A stretch of 64,000 nucleotides of DNA from DASVBE01 sp963770375 (GTDB lineage Bacteria; Actinomycetota; Actinomycetes; Streptosporangiales; Streptosporangiaceae): the NCBI GenBank assembly GCA_963770375.1, contig CAVYPM010000017.1:62001-126000 (forward strand), given 5' to 3'. Position numbers and translations under genes: made by a program. This document shows, piece by piece, positions 10,238 to 23,285 of this stretch. The notes under the pieces were generated by a model. The model was not told the DNA's origin. It saw only the letters and a program-made list of their open reading frames with translations, and did no database searches. The first letter of the stretch is position 1, and each line of letters opens with the position of its first letter.

Positions 10238-11714
10238 TCACCGCAGCGGCGCCGCCGTGGGGGCGATGGCCGGGGTCAGGGCGGTATCGCCGCTCAGCCA
10301 GGCGTCGGCTGCGGCGGCCGCGGACCGGCCCTCGGCGATGGCCCAGACGATCAGCGACTGGCCGCGGCCCATGTCCCCGGCCACGAACACGCCCGGCACC
10401 GACGTGTGATAGTTCGCGTCCCTGGCCACGGTCCCCCGGGCGGTCATCTCCACGCCGAGGTCCGCGAGCAGGCCGGGCTGCTCCGCGCCGGTGAAGCCCA
10501 TCGCGAGCAGAACAAGATCACAGGGCAGAATCCGTACCGAATTCTCTACGGGCACGAACGTGCCCCCGGACGCTTCCACGTCAGCCAGCCGCAGCCCCCG
10601 GACCCGGCCATCGGGGCCGGCCAGGAACTCCTGGGTGGACACGGCGTACACCCGGTCGCCGCCCTCCTCGTGCGCGCTGGACACCCGGTACAGCATCGGG
10701 TACGTGGGCCAGGGCTGGCCGGACGGACGGGTGGCCGGCGGCCGGGGCAGGATCTCCAGCTGGGTGACGGACAGCGCGCCCTGCCGCAGCGCGGTGCCCA
10801 GGCAGTCCGCGCCGGTGTCGCCGCCGCCGATGATCACCACGTGCCGGCCCGCCGCGGAGATCGCGGGCGGGTTCGGCCCGGTGACCCGCGCCCGTGCCCG
10901 CAACCGCCCGGTTGGCCTGCGGCAGGTACTCCATCGCCTGGTGGATGCCGTCAAGATCCGCGCCGGGAACCGGCAGCGCCCGGGGTATGGTGCAGCCTCC
11001 GGCAAGGATGATCGCTGAGTATTTATTACGCAGTGCTGCGGCGCTGATGCCGTCCCCCGCGGTGATCCCGCAGCGGAATTCCGTCCCCTCGGCCGCCATC
11101 TGGGCCAGCCGCCGGTCCAGGTGCCGCTTCTCCATCTTGAACTCGGGGATCCCGTAGCGGAGCAGGCCGCCCGGCTGGCCGGCCCGCTCGAACACGGTGA
11201 CCGCGTGCCCGGCCCGGGTCAGCTGCTGGGCGGCGGCCAGCCCGGCCGGGCCGGAGCCGACCACCGCGACCGGCCGGCCCGCGGCCCGGGCGGACGGCGA
11301 CGGCGGCTGCGCGGTGACCCAGCCCTCGGCCCACGCCCGGTCCACGATCTCCACCTCGACCTGCTTGATCGTGACCGGGTCGGCGCTGATGCCGAGCACG
11401 CACGCGGACTCGCACGGCGCCGGGCACAGCCGCCCGGTGAACTCGGGGAAATTGTTGGTCGCGTGCAGCCGCTCGGCCGCCTCCCGCCAGTCCCGGCGCC
11501 AGACCAGGTCGTTCCATTCCGGGATCAGGTTGCCCAGCGGGCAGCCCTGGTGGCAGAACGGCACGCCGCAGTCCATGCAGCGGCCCGCCTGCCGTTCGGT
11601 GTCGCCGCGGGACTGGCCGAGGTAGACCTCGCGCCAGTCGGTGATCCTGATGTCGACCGGCCGCCGGGCCGGCGTCTGCCGCGGCGTGGTCATGAATCCC
11701 TTGGGGTCAGCCAT
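10238..11714 (-). CDS. gltD: Glutamate synthase small subunit, one frameshift
   Basis: GltD is the NAD(P)H-oxidising FAD/Fe-S subunit that feeds electrons to GltB. The N-terminal Fe-S cysteines are in CMDCGVPFCHQGCPLGN and CPAPCESAC. The first nucleotide-binding fold is VAVVGSGPAGLAAAQQL and the second HVVIIGGGDTGADC. The C-terminus has VFVAGDMGRGQSLIVWAIAE, the FAD site. The frame changes between AMEYLPQANR and VTGPNPPAISAAG at about 10890-10915 (net +1). Repaired length is about 492. GGAGG lies 8 bp before ATG 11714. It is 29 bp downstream of gltB and surely cotranscribed with it. Confidence 0.93.
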
Positions 11715-11743
11715 CTGTGCCGTCCTCCGCTATCGCCGGCCGG

Positions 11744-16448
<4,705 letters not shown>

Positions 16449-16512
16449 GCAAACTCCTGTCGTCCGTTCCCATTGCCCGTAGGCCCTAGGCCGGGACGAC
16501 ATTGGCCCTGCC

Positions 16513-16539
16513 GATCGCGGTGCAAAATCACCGCCGATC
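16513..16539. promoter_or_regulatory. Inverted repeat upstream of gltB
   Basis: GCGGTG-ATTTTG-CACCGC (minus strand) is flanked by GATC on both sides, giving a near-palindrome with one bulged base about 65 bp upstream of the gltB start. It may be an operator or leader hairpin for nitrogen control; I could not match it to a GlnR box. Confidence 0.4.
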
Positions 16540-16592
16540 AATCGCTTTACGAGAGTACCCAGAAATACCTAGGGATAGAACAGTCCAGCTGA

Positions 16593-17402
16593 CTACCCTC
16601 GGTCACCACGGAGGGCCGGATGCGACCCGGCGGTCACCAGATCGGCGACCGCGGACCGCGGGTCCCGGCCGGTCACCAGGCTCTCCCCGACCAGCACGGC
16701 GTCGGCCCCGGCCGCCGCGTAGGCCAGCAGGTCGTGCGGGCCGCGCACGCCGGACTCGGCGATCTTGACGACGCCCTCGGGGATCCGCGGGGCCAGGCGG
16801 CCGAACACGGTCCTGTCCACCTCGAGCGTGGTCAGGTCGCGGGCGTTGACCCCGATGACCCGGGCCCCGGCGTCGACGGCCCGCTCGAGCTCCTCCTCGT
16901 CGTGCACCTCGACCAGCGGCACCAGGCCGATCGACACGGCCCGCTCGACCAGCGACACCAGCGCGTTCTGCTCCAGCGCGGCCACGATCAGCAGGACCAT
17001 GTCGGCGCCGTGCGCCCGGGTCTCCCACAGCTGGTAGGAGCTCACGATGAAGTCCTTGCGCAGCACGGCCACGCTGACCGCGTCCCGGACCGCGTCCAGG
17101 TCGGCCAGGCTGCCGCCGAACCGGCGCTGCTCGGTGAGCACGCTGATCACCCGGGCGCCGCCGGCCTGGTAGTCGGACGCCAGCCCGGCCGGGTCGGCGA
17201 TGGCCGCCAGCGCGCCCTTGGACGGGCTGGACCGCTTGACTTCGGCGATAACCGCAACGTCATCGCCGCGCAGCGCGGCCACCACATCGAGGGCCGGGGG
17301 CACCCTTCGGGTGCGTTCCTTCAGCTGATCCAGCGGCACGGCCTGCTGCCGGGCTTCCAGGTCAGCGCGGACTCCATCGAGGATCTCGTCAAGCACGCTC
17401 AC
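16593..17402 (-). CDS. trpC: Indole-3-glycerol phosphate synthase
   Basis: TrpC closes the indole ring in tryptophan synthesis. The 269-residue beta/alpha barrel starts at GTG 17402 (SVLDEILDGVRADLEAR). It has the catalytic motif VIAEVKRSSPSKG, VLRKDFIVSSYQLWETRAHG, LVPLVEVHDEEELERA, IGVNARDLTTLEVD and the phosphate site ESGVRGPHDLLAYAAAGADAVLVGESL. The frame is intact. In many actinomycetes trpB and trpA follow directly; here gltB follows after 144 bp, so the rest of the pathway must lie elsewhere if present. Confidence 0.95.
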   Translation of the reverse strand: MSVLDEILDGVRADLEARQQAVPLDQLKERTRRVPPALDVVAALRGDDVAVIAEVKRSSPSKGALAAIADPAGLASDYQAGGARVISVLTEQRRFGGSLADLDAVRDAVSVAVLRKDFIVSSYQLWETRAHGADMVLLIVAALEQNALVSLVERAVSIGLVPLVEVHDEEELERAVDAGARVIGVNARDLTTLEVDRTVFGRLAPRIPEGVVKIAESGVRGPHDLLAYAAAGADAVLVGESLVTGRDPRSAVADLVTAGSHPALRGDRG

Positions 17403-17543
17403 GCGTCTGCTGCCCCCTCGGGTGGGATCCCTGACTCAGCCGATCGTACCGACGGCCCGTCAGCGCCCCCGTCAGCACCCCTGCCGGGCTGACCTGGGAC
17501 CCATGATCACACGGGCCGGACGGCCCGCTCCCCGGACCGGGTC

Positions 17544-18098
17544 TCAGGTGCTCGCCGAGTCGGCCAGCTCGGATTCCCCGAAGCCCTGGTCTCGCCCGGC
17601 GGCCCCGCCGAAGGCTCTGGCCACCGACGGCGCGAGCAGCACGCCGAGCGTGACGATGGCCAGCAGAGTGCCGCCCAGATAGCGCGAGGTGGCGAACCGG
17701 TACAGCCCGAAGATCAGGTAGATGCTCTCCAGCCCGATCGCGGTCAGCCAGGCCGTGTGGGTGCCGGTCCGCACCAGCAGGACCAGCCCCACCAGGACCG
17801 CCACCAGGCTCAGCGTGATGATGATCGAGGGCAGGTGCCGGCGGCTGTAGAGCAGCCCGACCGCGGCCGAGCACACGGTCTGCGCCGTCATGAACCTGGT
17901 CGCCAGCCCGACCAGCGGATTCCCCGCCCCGCTCGTGGCCAGCCCCGTTCTGGCCAGTCCCGGGTTGGCCCGAGGGGTACTGGCCCGTGCCGTGCTGGCC
18001 CGTGCTGTGCTGGCCCGTGCTGTGCTGGCCCGTGCCGGCACCGGCTCCGTCGGCGCGCTGCGCGCCCGGCGGCCGGTCAGCCGCTCAGCTAGGCCCAC
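17544..18098 (-). CDS. Membrane protein of the trp region with (AST-AR) repeat
   Basis: This 184-residue protein has three or four predicted membrane segments (AQTVCSAAVGLLY, SIIITLSLVAVLVGLVLLV, WLTAIGLESIYLIFGLYRF, GTLLAIVTLGVLLAPSVA). The N-terminal 50 residues are a low-complexity stretch of ASTAR units coded by a 15-bp tandem repeat at 17981-18037. The start is GTG 18098. Its place between the TIGR02234-type gene and trpC suggests cotranscription with the trp genes. I do not recognise a function. Confidence 0.7.
   Translation of the reverse strand: MGLAERLTGRRARSAPTEPVPARASTARASTARASTARASTPRANPGLARTGLATSGAGNPLVGLATRFMTAQTVCSAAVGLLYSRRHLPSIIITLSLVAVLVGLVLLVRTGTHTAWLTAIGLESIYLIFGLYRFATSRYLGGTLLAIVTLGVLLAPSVARAFGGAAGRDQGFGESELADSAST
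17981..18037. repeat. 15-bp coding tandem repeat
   Basis: About 3.8 copies of TGGCCCGTGCNGTGC are present, in frame, encoding repeated ASTAR on the minus strand. The copies are nearly identical, which suggests recent slippage and copy-number variation between strains. Confidence 0.85.
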
Positions 18099-18167
18099 CG
18101 CAGTCCCCTTTCCTCTGCCGGTCCCGGTCTAGCCCGCCCGTCTGGCTCTCTCGTCCTTGCCTTCCCT

Positions 18168-18197
18168 GCAGTATTCCCGCTAGCAGTATTCCCGCTG
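18168..18197. repeat. 15-bp direct repeat upstream of the 17544-18098 gene
   Basis: GCAGTATTCCCGCT occurs twice in direct succession (18168-18182 and 18183-18197), about 70 bp before the GTG start of the membrane protein. The surrounding 18117-18311 interval is AT-richer than its flanks, contains stops in all frames and probably carries a promoter; the repeat may be a regulator site. Confidence 0.5.
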
Positions 18198-18311
18198 GAT
18201 GGCGACCCGACTCCCCGGATCGCACGTCTCCCTACTATCCCTACTTGCTCTCTGCTATTACTGCTCCCCCGTGCTCGCATACCTGTACAACGGCCCACCG
18301 GCCGGTTCCGC

Positions 18312-19051
18312 TCACGCCTCTGGGTCGCTGGTGGGATCCTCGCCGCGGCTGAGTGACTCCCAGATGACCGCCGAACTGGAAGCCGAACTGGAACTGGCCG
18401 GCACGGGACTGGCCAGCACGGGGCTCTCCGGCCGGCGGGCCGGGGCGGCCGCTCGTACCGGCTGGACATGACCGGCCAGGGCCCTGACCGCCAGATCGTC
18501 AGCAGACCCGCCGCCACCAGCAGCGCCGCGCCGGCGACCGCCAGGCCGCGCCAGGCTGTGCCGGTCATGACCACGCTGGCCAGGAAGCCGGAGATCGGCG
18601 CGGTCCCGCCGGTGCCGCCGGAACCGCCCGCGGTGACCGAGCCGGCGCCGGTGCCGGACCCGGCCAGCCCGTTGAGCCCCGCGCTGCTGGCCGCGGCCCG
18701 GATCGCCGCCGCGCCGGAGATGGGCCACAGCACAGACGCCGCCGCGCCCGCGCCGAACAGCATGAGCAGCCCCCCGGCCAGCCGCCGCGCCAGGCCGCGG
18801 GTGGCGATCACCGCGGCCAGGGTGGCCAGCCCGGCGATGGCCAGCGCGCTGGCGGCGGGGACGAGATCCTGCCCGGTCACGGTCACGTTGCTGCCGGGCA
18901 GCGGCCGCGGCGCCGACGTGTGCACGTGCGCCCAGCCCTGGCGCACGCCGAGGAACACCAGGCCGGCCCCGGCCGCGCCGAGCAGCAGCACCAGCCCGTA
19001 CTCCCAGCGCGGCGAAAGCCGCCGCCCCGCGCTGGGCGTCCCGCTGCTCAT
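18312..19051 (-). CDS. Trp biosynthesis-associated membrane protein (TIGR02234 type), one frameshift
   Basis: The protein has about 246 residues and four membrane segments (EYGLVLLLGAAGAGLVFLGV, ALAIAGLATLAAVIATRGLA, LAGGLLMLFGAGAAASVLWP, GLAVAGAALLVAAGLLTIW). The C-terminal motif IWESLSRGEDPTSDPEA is characteristic of this actinobacterial family, whose genes sit next to trpE or trpC. The C-terminal motif is in a different frame from the membrane part; a one-base change near 18440-18445 joins them. The uncorrected frame runs on to 18089. A Gly/Ser-rich loop separates the third and fourth segments. Confidence 0.75.
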
Positions 19052-19129
19052 CCGATGCCTCCTCGGCCGGTGCCTGCCAGTAACCGTATCCCCGCTCAGC
19101 CCAGGACCCCGCCGCCTGGCCCTGAAGCT

Positions 19130-19179
19130 GATCGAAGTGCCGTTGCACGGGATCTATCCAGTGCAACGGCACTTCGATC
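19130..19179. repeat. 50-nt near-perfect hairpin in the TIGR02234/TIGR03085 divergent region
   Basis: Perfect 18-bp arms (19130-19147 and 19162-19179, beginning GATCGAAGTG) are followed inward by a 2-nt mismatch, then GGAT-CT-ATCC. Only two unpaired positions and a 2-nt loop interrupt the structure. It lies between divergent genes, so it is not a simple terminator. It could be a miniature inverted-repeat element, a scar or an operator. Confidence 0.8.
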
Positions 19180-19218
19180 GGGTAATGGCGGCGGAATGGC
19201 CGAAACGGTGAGGCTGGT

Positions 19219-19248
19219 GGGGAACCGGGTGGTAGTGGGGCTGGTGGG
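19219..19248 (+). other. Putative G-quadruplex
   Basis: Four G-tracts (GGGG, GGG, GGGG, GGG) are separated by loops of 4, 7 and 5 nt, matching the standard intramolecular G4 pattern. It lies 67 bp upstream of the TIGR03085 start on the coding strand. Confidence 0.45.
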
Positions 19249-19303
19249 CTGAGGGTGCGTACGGCTGAGGATGCTCCCAGTACGGACGGAAAAGCAGTGG
19301 CTT

Positions 19304-19309
19304 ACCATC
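19304..19309 (+). promoter_or_regulatory. Possible -10 box giving a leaderless transcript
   Basis: TACCAT lies 5 bp before the chosen ATG at 19315, so transcription would start at or next to the start codon. No ribosome binding site is visible, which fits a leaderless mRNA. The -35 region is weak. Confidence 0.35.
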
Positions 19310-19314
19310 GCCGG

Positions 19315-19998
19315 ATGACCTATGCCCGGGATGAGCGCGCCGCGCTGTGCAGTCTGCTGGACGACCTGGGCCCGGCCGCGCCGACCTTGTGCGAGGGCTG
19401 GTCCACCCGCGACCTGGCCGCCCACCTGGTGATCAGGGAGCACCGGCCGGACGCCGGGGGCGGCCTGGCCGGCCGCGGCCCGCTGGCCGGCTACACCCGG
19501 CGGGTGCAGGGCAAGCAAGCGCAGCGGACGCCGTTCCCGCGGCTGGTGGAGATCCTGCGGCAGGGGCCGCCGCGGTTGTCGCTCTTCGGGCTGCCCGGCG
19601 CCGACGAACTGGTCAACACCGTTGAGTTCTTCGTGCACCACGAGGACGTGCGGCGGGCGCAGCCGGACTGGCAGCCGCGCGCGCTGGACCCCGGCCTGGC
19701 CGACGATTTGTGGCGGCGGCTGCGGTCGGCCCGGTTCTTCCTGCGCAAGGTCCCGGTCGGGCTCGAGTTCGCCCGCGAGGACGCCCCGGCGCCGTCCGGC
19801 GGCCAGGCCAGCTCCGGCCACGTGCGGCTCACCGCGAAGGCGCGCACGCCCGCCGTGACGGTGATCGGGCCGCCCGCCGAGCTGACCATGTGGGCCATGG
19901 GCCGGACCTCCGCGGCGCAGGTCCGGTTCGACGGCAGCCCGGCCGCGGTGCAGGCCCTGGTCAGCCCCGCCTGGCGCGGCCGCCGCTCCCCGAATTAG
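19315..19998 (+). CDS. TIGR03085-family metal-binding protein
   Basis: The 227-residue protein belongs to the DinB/mycothiol-maleylpyruvate-isomerase-like metalloprotein fold. The histidine motifs are LAAHLVIREHRPDA near residue 40 and NTVEFFVHHEDVRRAQPDW near residue 100, the usual metal ligands of the family. ATG 19315 (MTYARDERAALCSLLDDLGP) is preferred over the GTG at 19255 because the family begins this way. TIGR03085 genes commonly sit near trpE and his genes in actinomycetes. Its reaction is unknown. Confidence 0.82.
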   Translation: MTYARDERAALCSLLDDLGPAAPTLCEGWSTRDLAAHLVIREHRPDAGGGLAGRGPLAGYTRRVQGKQAQRTPFPRLVEILRQGPPRLSLFGLPGADELVNTVEFFVHHEDVRRAQPDWQPRALDPGLADDLWRRLRSARFFLRKVPVGLEFAREDAPAPSGGQASSGHVRLTAKARTPAVTVIGPPAELTMWAMGRTSAAQVRFDGSPAAVQALVSPAWRGRRSPN

Positions 19999-20349
19999 CC
20001 CCGGGCACATCACCGGGCTCAGCCTTACCACCCCTTTGCGCCGGGCCGGCCAGCGGCCCCCGCATGGGCTTAATTGGAACGGCTTCTGTAACAGCGCGAT
20101 AACGGGGTAGGATTGCGCTGTGATAGCGTAAATCTGCGATCAGACGGATTTAAAATCTGACAAACCCGTGAAATTCCGGATTACATTTACGCGGGTAACA
20201 GGGAAAATTGCCGAAAATTAGGCTCTTCTACCGTTACCGTTCATCTCCGATCCAGCCATCGTCCAGGTGTCGAGACACGGGTGATTCATGTCACACCGCG
20301 ACGATGCTCCCGTCCTGACCCAAGTGGTTTTCGCAGGTCGGAGGGGAAA
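19999..20349. other. AT-rich intergenic region upstream of the ABC importer
   Basis: This 351-bp stretch has no gene. It is one of the most AT-rich parts of the window. It contains an 8-bp inverted repeat GCGTAAAT (20126-20133) and ATTTACGC (20185-20192), and half-sites GTTACC/GTTCATC at 20233-20245. A weak promoter candidate is TTGCCG (20208) with TACCGT (20229), spacing 15. It probably contains the promoter and operators of the importer operon. A ribosome binding site (GGAGGGGAA) ends just before GTG 20350. Confidence 0.5.
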
Positions 20350-21498
20350 GTGCGGAGTAAGAAGACACTCGCGGCTTTCGCCGTGGCTGTGACGAGCGTG
20401 GCGCTGGCCGCCGGCTGTAGCAGCGGCGGCGGCAGCAGCAGCTCGAGCAGCAGCAGCAGCGGAGGCACGGATGCCTCCACGGCCACCTCGCTGGCCGCGT
20501 TCGGAGGCATGAACGCTCTGGTTAAGGCGGCCAAGGCGGAGGGTGAGCTGAACGTCATCACCCTTCCGGCCAACTGGGCCAACTACGGCAACATCATGAA
20601 GGACTTCACGGCCAAGTACGGGATCAAGATCAACGACGCGAATCCCGACGGCTCCAGCCAGGATGAGATCAACGCGATGGAGCAGCTCAAGGGCCAGTCC
20701 CGGGCTCCTGACGTGCTCGACATGGGCACCGCGTTCGCGATCCAGGCGGACCAGAAGGGCCTGCTCGCCCCGTACAAGGTGGCGACCTGGGGCAACATCC
20801 CGGCCGACTCCAAGGCCTCAGACGCCACCTGGTACGACGACTACGGCGGCTTCGTGGCCATCGGCTACAACCCGGCCAAGGTGAAGGTCGCGCCGACGTC
20901 GTTCAAGGACCTGCTGAACCCGGTGTACAAGAAGCAGGTCGCGATCAACGGCAACCCGACCCAGGCCAGCGCCGCGTTCTCCGCGGTGTACGCCGCCGCG
21001 CTCGCCAACGGCGGCTCGCTGGACAACATCCAGCCCGGCATTGACTACTTCAAGAAGCTCAACCAGGTCGGCAACTTCGTCCCGGTCACGGCCGGCCCGA
21101 CCACGGTGGAGAGCAACCAGACCCCGATCGTGATCTGGTGGGACTACCTGCTCGCCTCCGAGATCGGCTCCTCGGTCAAGGGCTTCAAGATCGTCATCCC
21201 GTCGGACGGCCACTACGCGGCCTACTACGACCAGGCGATCAACAAGGACGCCCCGCACCCGGCGGCCGCCCGGCTGTGGGAGGAGTACCTGTACTCCGCC
21301 ACCGGCCAGAACCTGTGGCTGGCGGGCAAGGCCCGGCCGATCGAGCTGCCCACGCTGATCAAGGACGGCACCGTGAACGCGGCGGACAACGCGGCCCTGC
21401 CGCCGGCTCCGTCCGGCACGGTCAGCTTCCCGTCGCAGACCCAGCAGGACGCGGCGGAGAAGGTGGTCGCGCAGCAGTGGTCGAGCGTCACCGGCTAG
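20350..21498 (+). CDS. Extracellular solute-binding lipoprotein of ABC importer
   Basis: The 382-residue protein begins VRSKKTLAAFAVAVTSVALA followed by lipobox AAGC (Cys23), then a Ser/Gly linker (about 24-41) and a class II periplasmic-binding fold. GELNVITLPANWANYGNIMK opens the first lobe, and WYDDYGGFVAIGYNPAKVKV and IVIWWDYLLASEIGSSVKGF are in the ligand region. It resembles the iron/thiamine/2-aminoethylphosphonate group of binding proteins. GTG 20350 is chosen for its good ribosome binding site and the signal peptide. The context with phosphonatase-like and FAD oxidoreductase genes suggests a phosphonate ligand, but this is inferred. Confidence 0.88.
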   Translation: MRSKKTLAAFAVAVTSVALAAGCSSGGGSSSSSSSSSGGTDASTATSLAAFGGMNALVKAAKAEGELNVITLPANWANYGNIMKDFTAKYGIKINDANPDGSSQDEINAMEQLKGQSRAPDVLDMGTAFAIQADQKGLLAPYKVATWGNIPADSKASDATWYDDYGGFVAIGYNPAKVKVAPTSFKDLLNPVYKKQVAINGNPTQASAAFSAVYAAALANGGSLDNIQPGIDYFKKLNQVGNFVPVTAGPTTVESNQTPIVIWWDYLLASEIGSSVKGFKIVIPSDGHYAAYYDQAINKDAPHPAAARLWEEYLYSATGQNLWLAGKARPIELPTLIKDGTVNAADNAALPPAPSGTVSFPSQTQQDAAEKVVAQQWSSVTG

Positions 21499-21502
21499 CT
21501 GG

Positions 21503-22434
21503 ATGACCGCTGACACAGCGCCCGCCGTGGCCCCGGGACCGGCAGCCGCCGGCCCGGGGCCCGGCCCGGCCGGTCCCGGCACTCGATCCTGCGGTCCGCC
21601 CGCGACTGGGCCGGGCTGCTCCCGTTTGGCGTCTACGTCGGGCTCGGCCTGATCCTGCCGACGATCGCGATCATCATCGGCGCGTTCCAGACCGACGACG
21701 GCGCCTGGACCCTCAGCAACATCAACATCGCCCTGCACGGCGTGTACCTGCACGGCCTCGAGGTCAGCCTCGAGCTGTCGGTGATCACCGCGATCATCCC
21801 CGGCATCATCGGGTTCCTGATCGCGTACGCGATCTTCACCGCGCGGCGCGGCTCGGTGCTGCGCCGGGTGACGATCACCGCCTCCGGCACGTTCGCCAAC
21901 TTCGGCGGCGTCCCGCTGGCGTTCCTGTTCATCGCCACCCTGGGCACCACCGGGATAGCCACCGGCTGGCTGTCGGCCATCGGGCTGAACCCGTACGATC
22001 ACGGGTTCAACCTGTACACGTTCAGCGGCGTGGCGCTGGTCTACATGTACTTCCAGATCCCGCTCATGGTTCTGGTCATCCTGCCGTCGCTGGAGGGCCT
22101 GCGGCCGGCCTGGCGGGAGGCCACCTCGAACCTGGGCGCCTCCTCGTGGCAGTACTGGCGGTACGTGGGCGGCCCGGTGCTGATGCCCGCGTTCCTGGGC
22201 TGCGTGCTGCTGCTGTTCGGCAGCGCGCTGTCCGCCTACGCCACCGCCCAGGCGCTGACCAGCGGCAGCATCCCGCTGACGTCGATCCAGATCGGCACGT
22301 TCCTGAACGGCAACGTGCTGGCCGGGCAGACCAACGTGGGTAAGGCCCTGGCCCTGGTCATGGTGCTGATCATTGCGATCGCGATGTCGCTGTACGCGCT
22401 CGCGCAGCGAAGGGCGGCGAAATGGCTGCAGTAG
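21503..22434 (+). CDS. ABC importer permease 1, N-terminal frameshift
   Basis: This is an inner-membrane permease of the binding-protein-dependent family with about six segments. The BPD signature region is EATSNLGASSWQYWRYVGGP. The body (DWAGLLPFGVYVGLGLILPT onward) is in one frame. The only start next to the upstream gene, ATG 21503, with a Pro/Ala-rich lead (MTADTAPAVAPGP), is in another, so a one-base change at about 21540-21590 is needed. It begins 4 bp after the binding-protein stop and overlaps permease 2 by 13 bp. Confidence 0.85.
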
Positions 22435-23285
22435 TCGGACAGCAGCTCGCCGGCGAGCTGGCCCCGGTCCCGCCCCGGGTGCGGACCGGCGCCGTACGCA
22501 GGTTCCCGTACTGGCGCTGGATCATCCTGGTCCTCGCCGGGCTCTACTTCGCGCTGCCGCTGTACGCCGGCTTCCGGTTCGCCGGCATCTCCTCGTTCCC
22601 GTCGGTGGCCAGCCAGGAAGGTTTCAGCGCAGCGTTCACGCTGTCGCTGCGGCTGGCGGCGATCACCACCGTGCTGACCCTGGTGCTGATGGTGCCGACC
22701 GTCATCTGGGTGCACCTGCGGCTGCCGAAGGTGCGCCGCATCATGGAGACGATCACGATCCTGCCGATCGTCATCCCGCCGGTGGTGCTGATCCTGGGCG
22801 TGCTGGAGGTGTCGCCGGCCCAGCTGAAGGCGTCGGCGAACCTGCTCGCCCTGCTGTACGTGGTCCTCGCCATGCCGTTCGCCTACCGGGCGCTGGACGC
22901 CGGGCTGCGGGCGCTGGACCTGAAGACCCTGGTCGAGGCCTCGAACTCACTCGGCGGCGGGATGGGGACCACGCTGTGGCGGATCATCCTGCCGAACCTG
23001 CGCACCGCGCTGCTGTCGGCCACCGTGCTGACCGTGGCGCTGGTGCTCGGTGAGTTCACGATGGCCAGCCTGGACCAGTACCAGACGTTCCCGGTCTGGA
23101 TCGTGGCCTTCGACCAGACCAGCGGGCCGATCTCGGTCGCCGCCTCGCTGGCCGCCCTCATCGTGACCTGGATCGTGCTGATGCTGATCTCGACGATCGG
23201 CGGCCGCGGCCGCGGCCGCGGCGGCCGGGGCGCCGGCGCCACCCTCTTCTCTGTCGCCCGGCGTGAGCCACCTGGAGGATCCTGA
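22422..23285 (+). CDS. ABC importer permease 2
   Basis: The 287-residue permease has about six membrane segments (WIILVLAGLYFALPLYAGF, LAAITTVLTLVLMVPTVIW, ITILPIVIPPVVLILGVLE, NLLALLYVVLAMPFAYRAL, LLSATVLTVALVLGEFTM, SVAASLAALIVTWIVLMLI). The EAA-type loop is VEASNSLGGGMGTTLWRIIL. The frame is intact. It is translationally coupled on both sides: its start overlaps permease 1, and its stop shares one base with the ATPase start (TGATG). The tail is rich in Gly-Arg. Confidence 0.9.
   Translation: MAAVVGQQLAGELAPVPPRVRTGAVRRFPYWRWIILVLAGLYFALPLYAGFRFAGISSFPSVASQEGFSAAFTLSLRLAAITTVLTLVLMVPTVIWVHLRLPKVRRIMETITILPIVIPPVVLILGVLEVSPAQLKASANLLALLYVVLAMPFAYRALDAGLRALDLKTLVEASNSLGGGMGTTLWRIILPNLRTALLSATVLTVALVLGEFTMASLDQYQTFPVWIVAFDQTSGPISVAASLAALIVTWIVLMLISTIGGRGRGRGGRGAGATLFSVARREPPGGS

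Noticed and set aside
17981..18037. Tandem repeat as a CRISPR array
   Set aside because: Units are contiguous without spacers and lie in a coding frame; no cas genes are present.
19196..19252. 18-codon frame as a trp leader peptide
   Set aside because: It lies on the strand away from the trp genes and its frame has no Trp codons.
20233..20245. GTTACC/GTTCATC half-sites as a PHO box
   Set aside because: The 11-nt direct-repeat spacing of actinomycete PhoP boxes is not met, so I do not call a PHO box even though the downstream genes would suit one.
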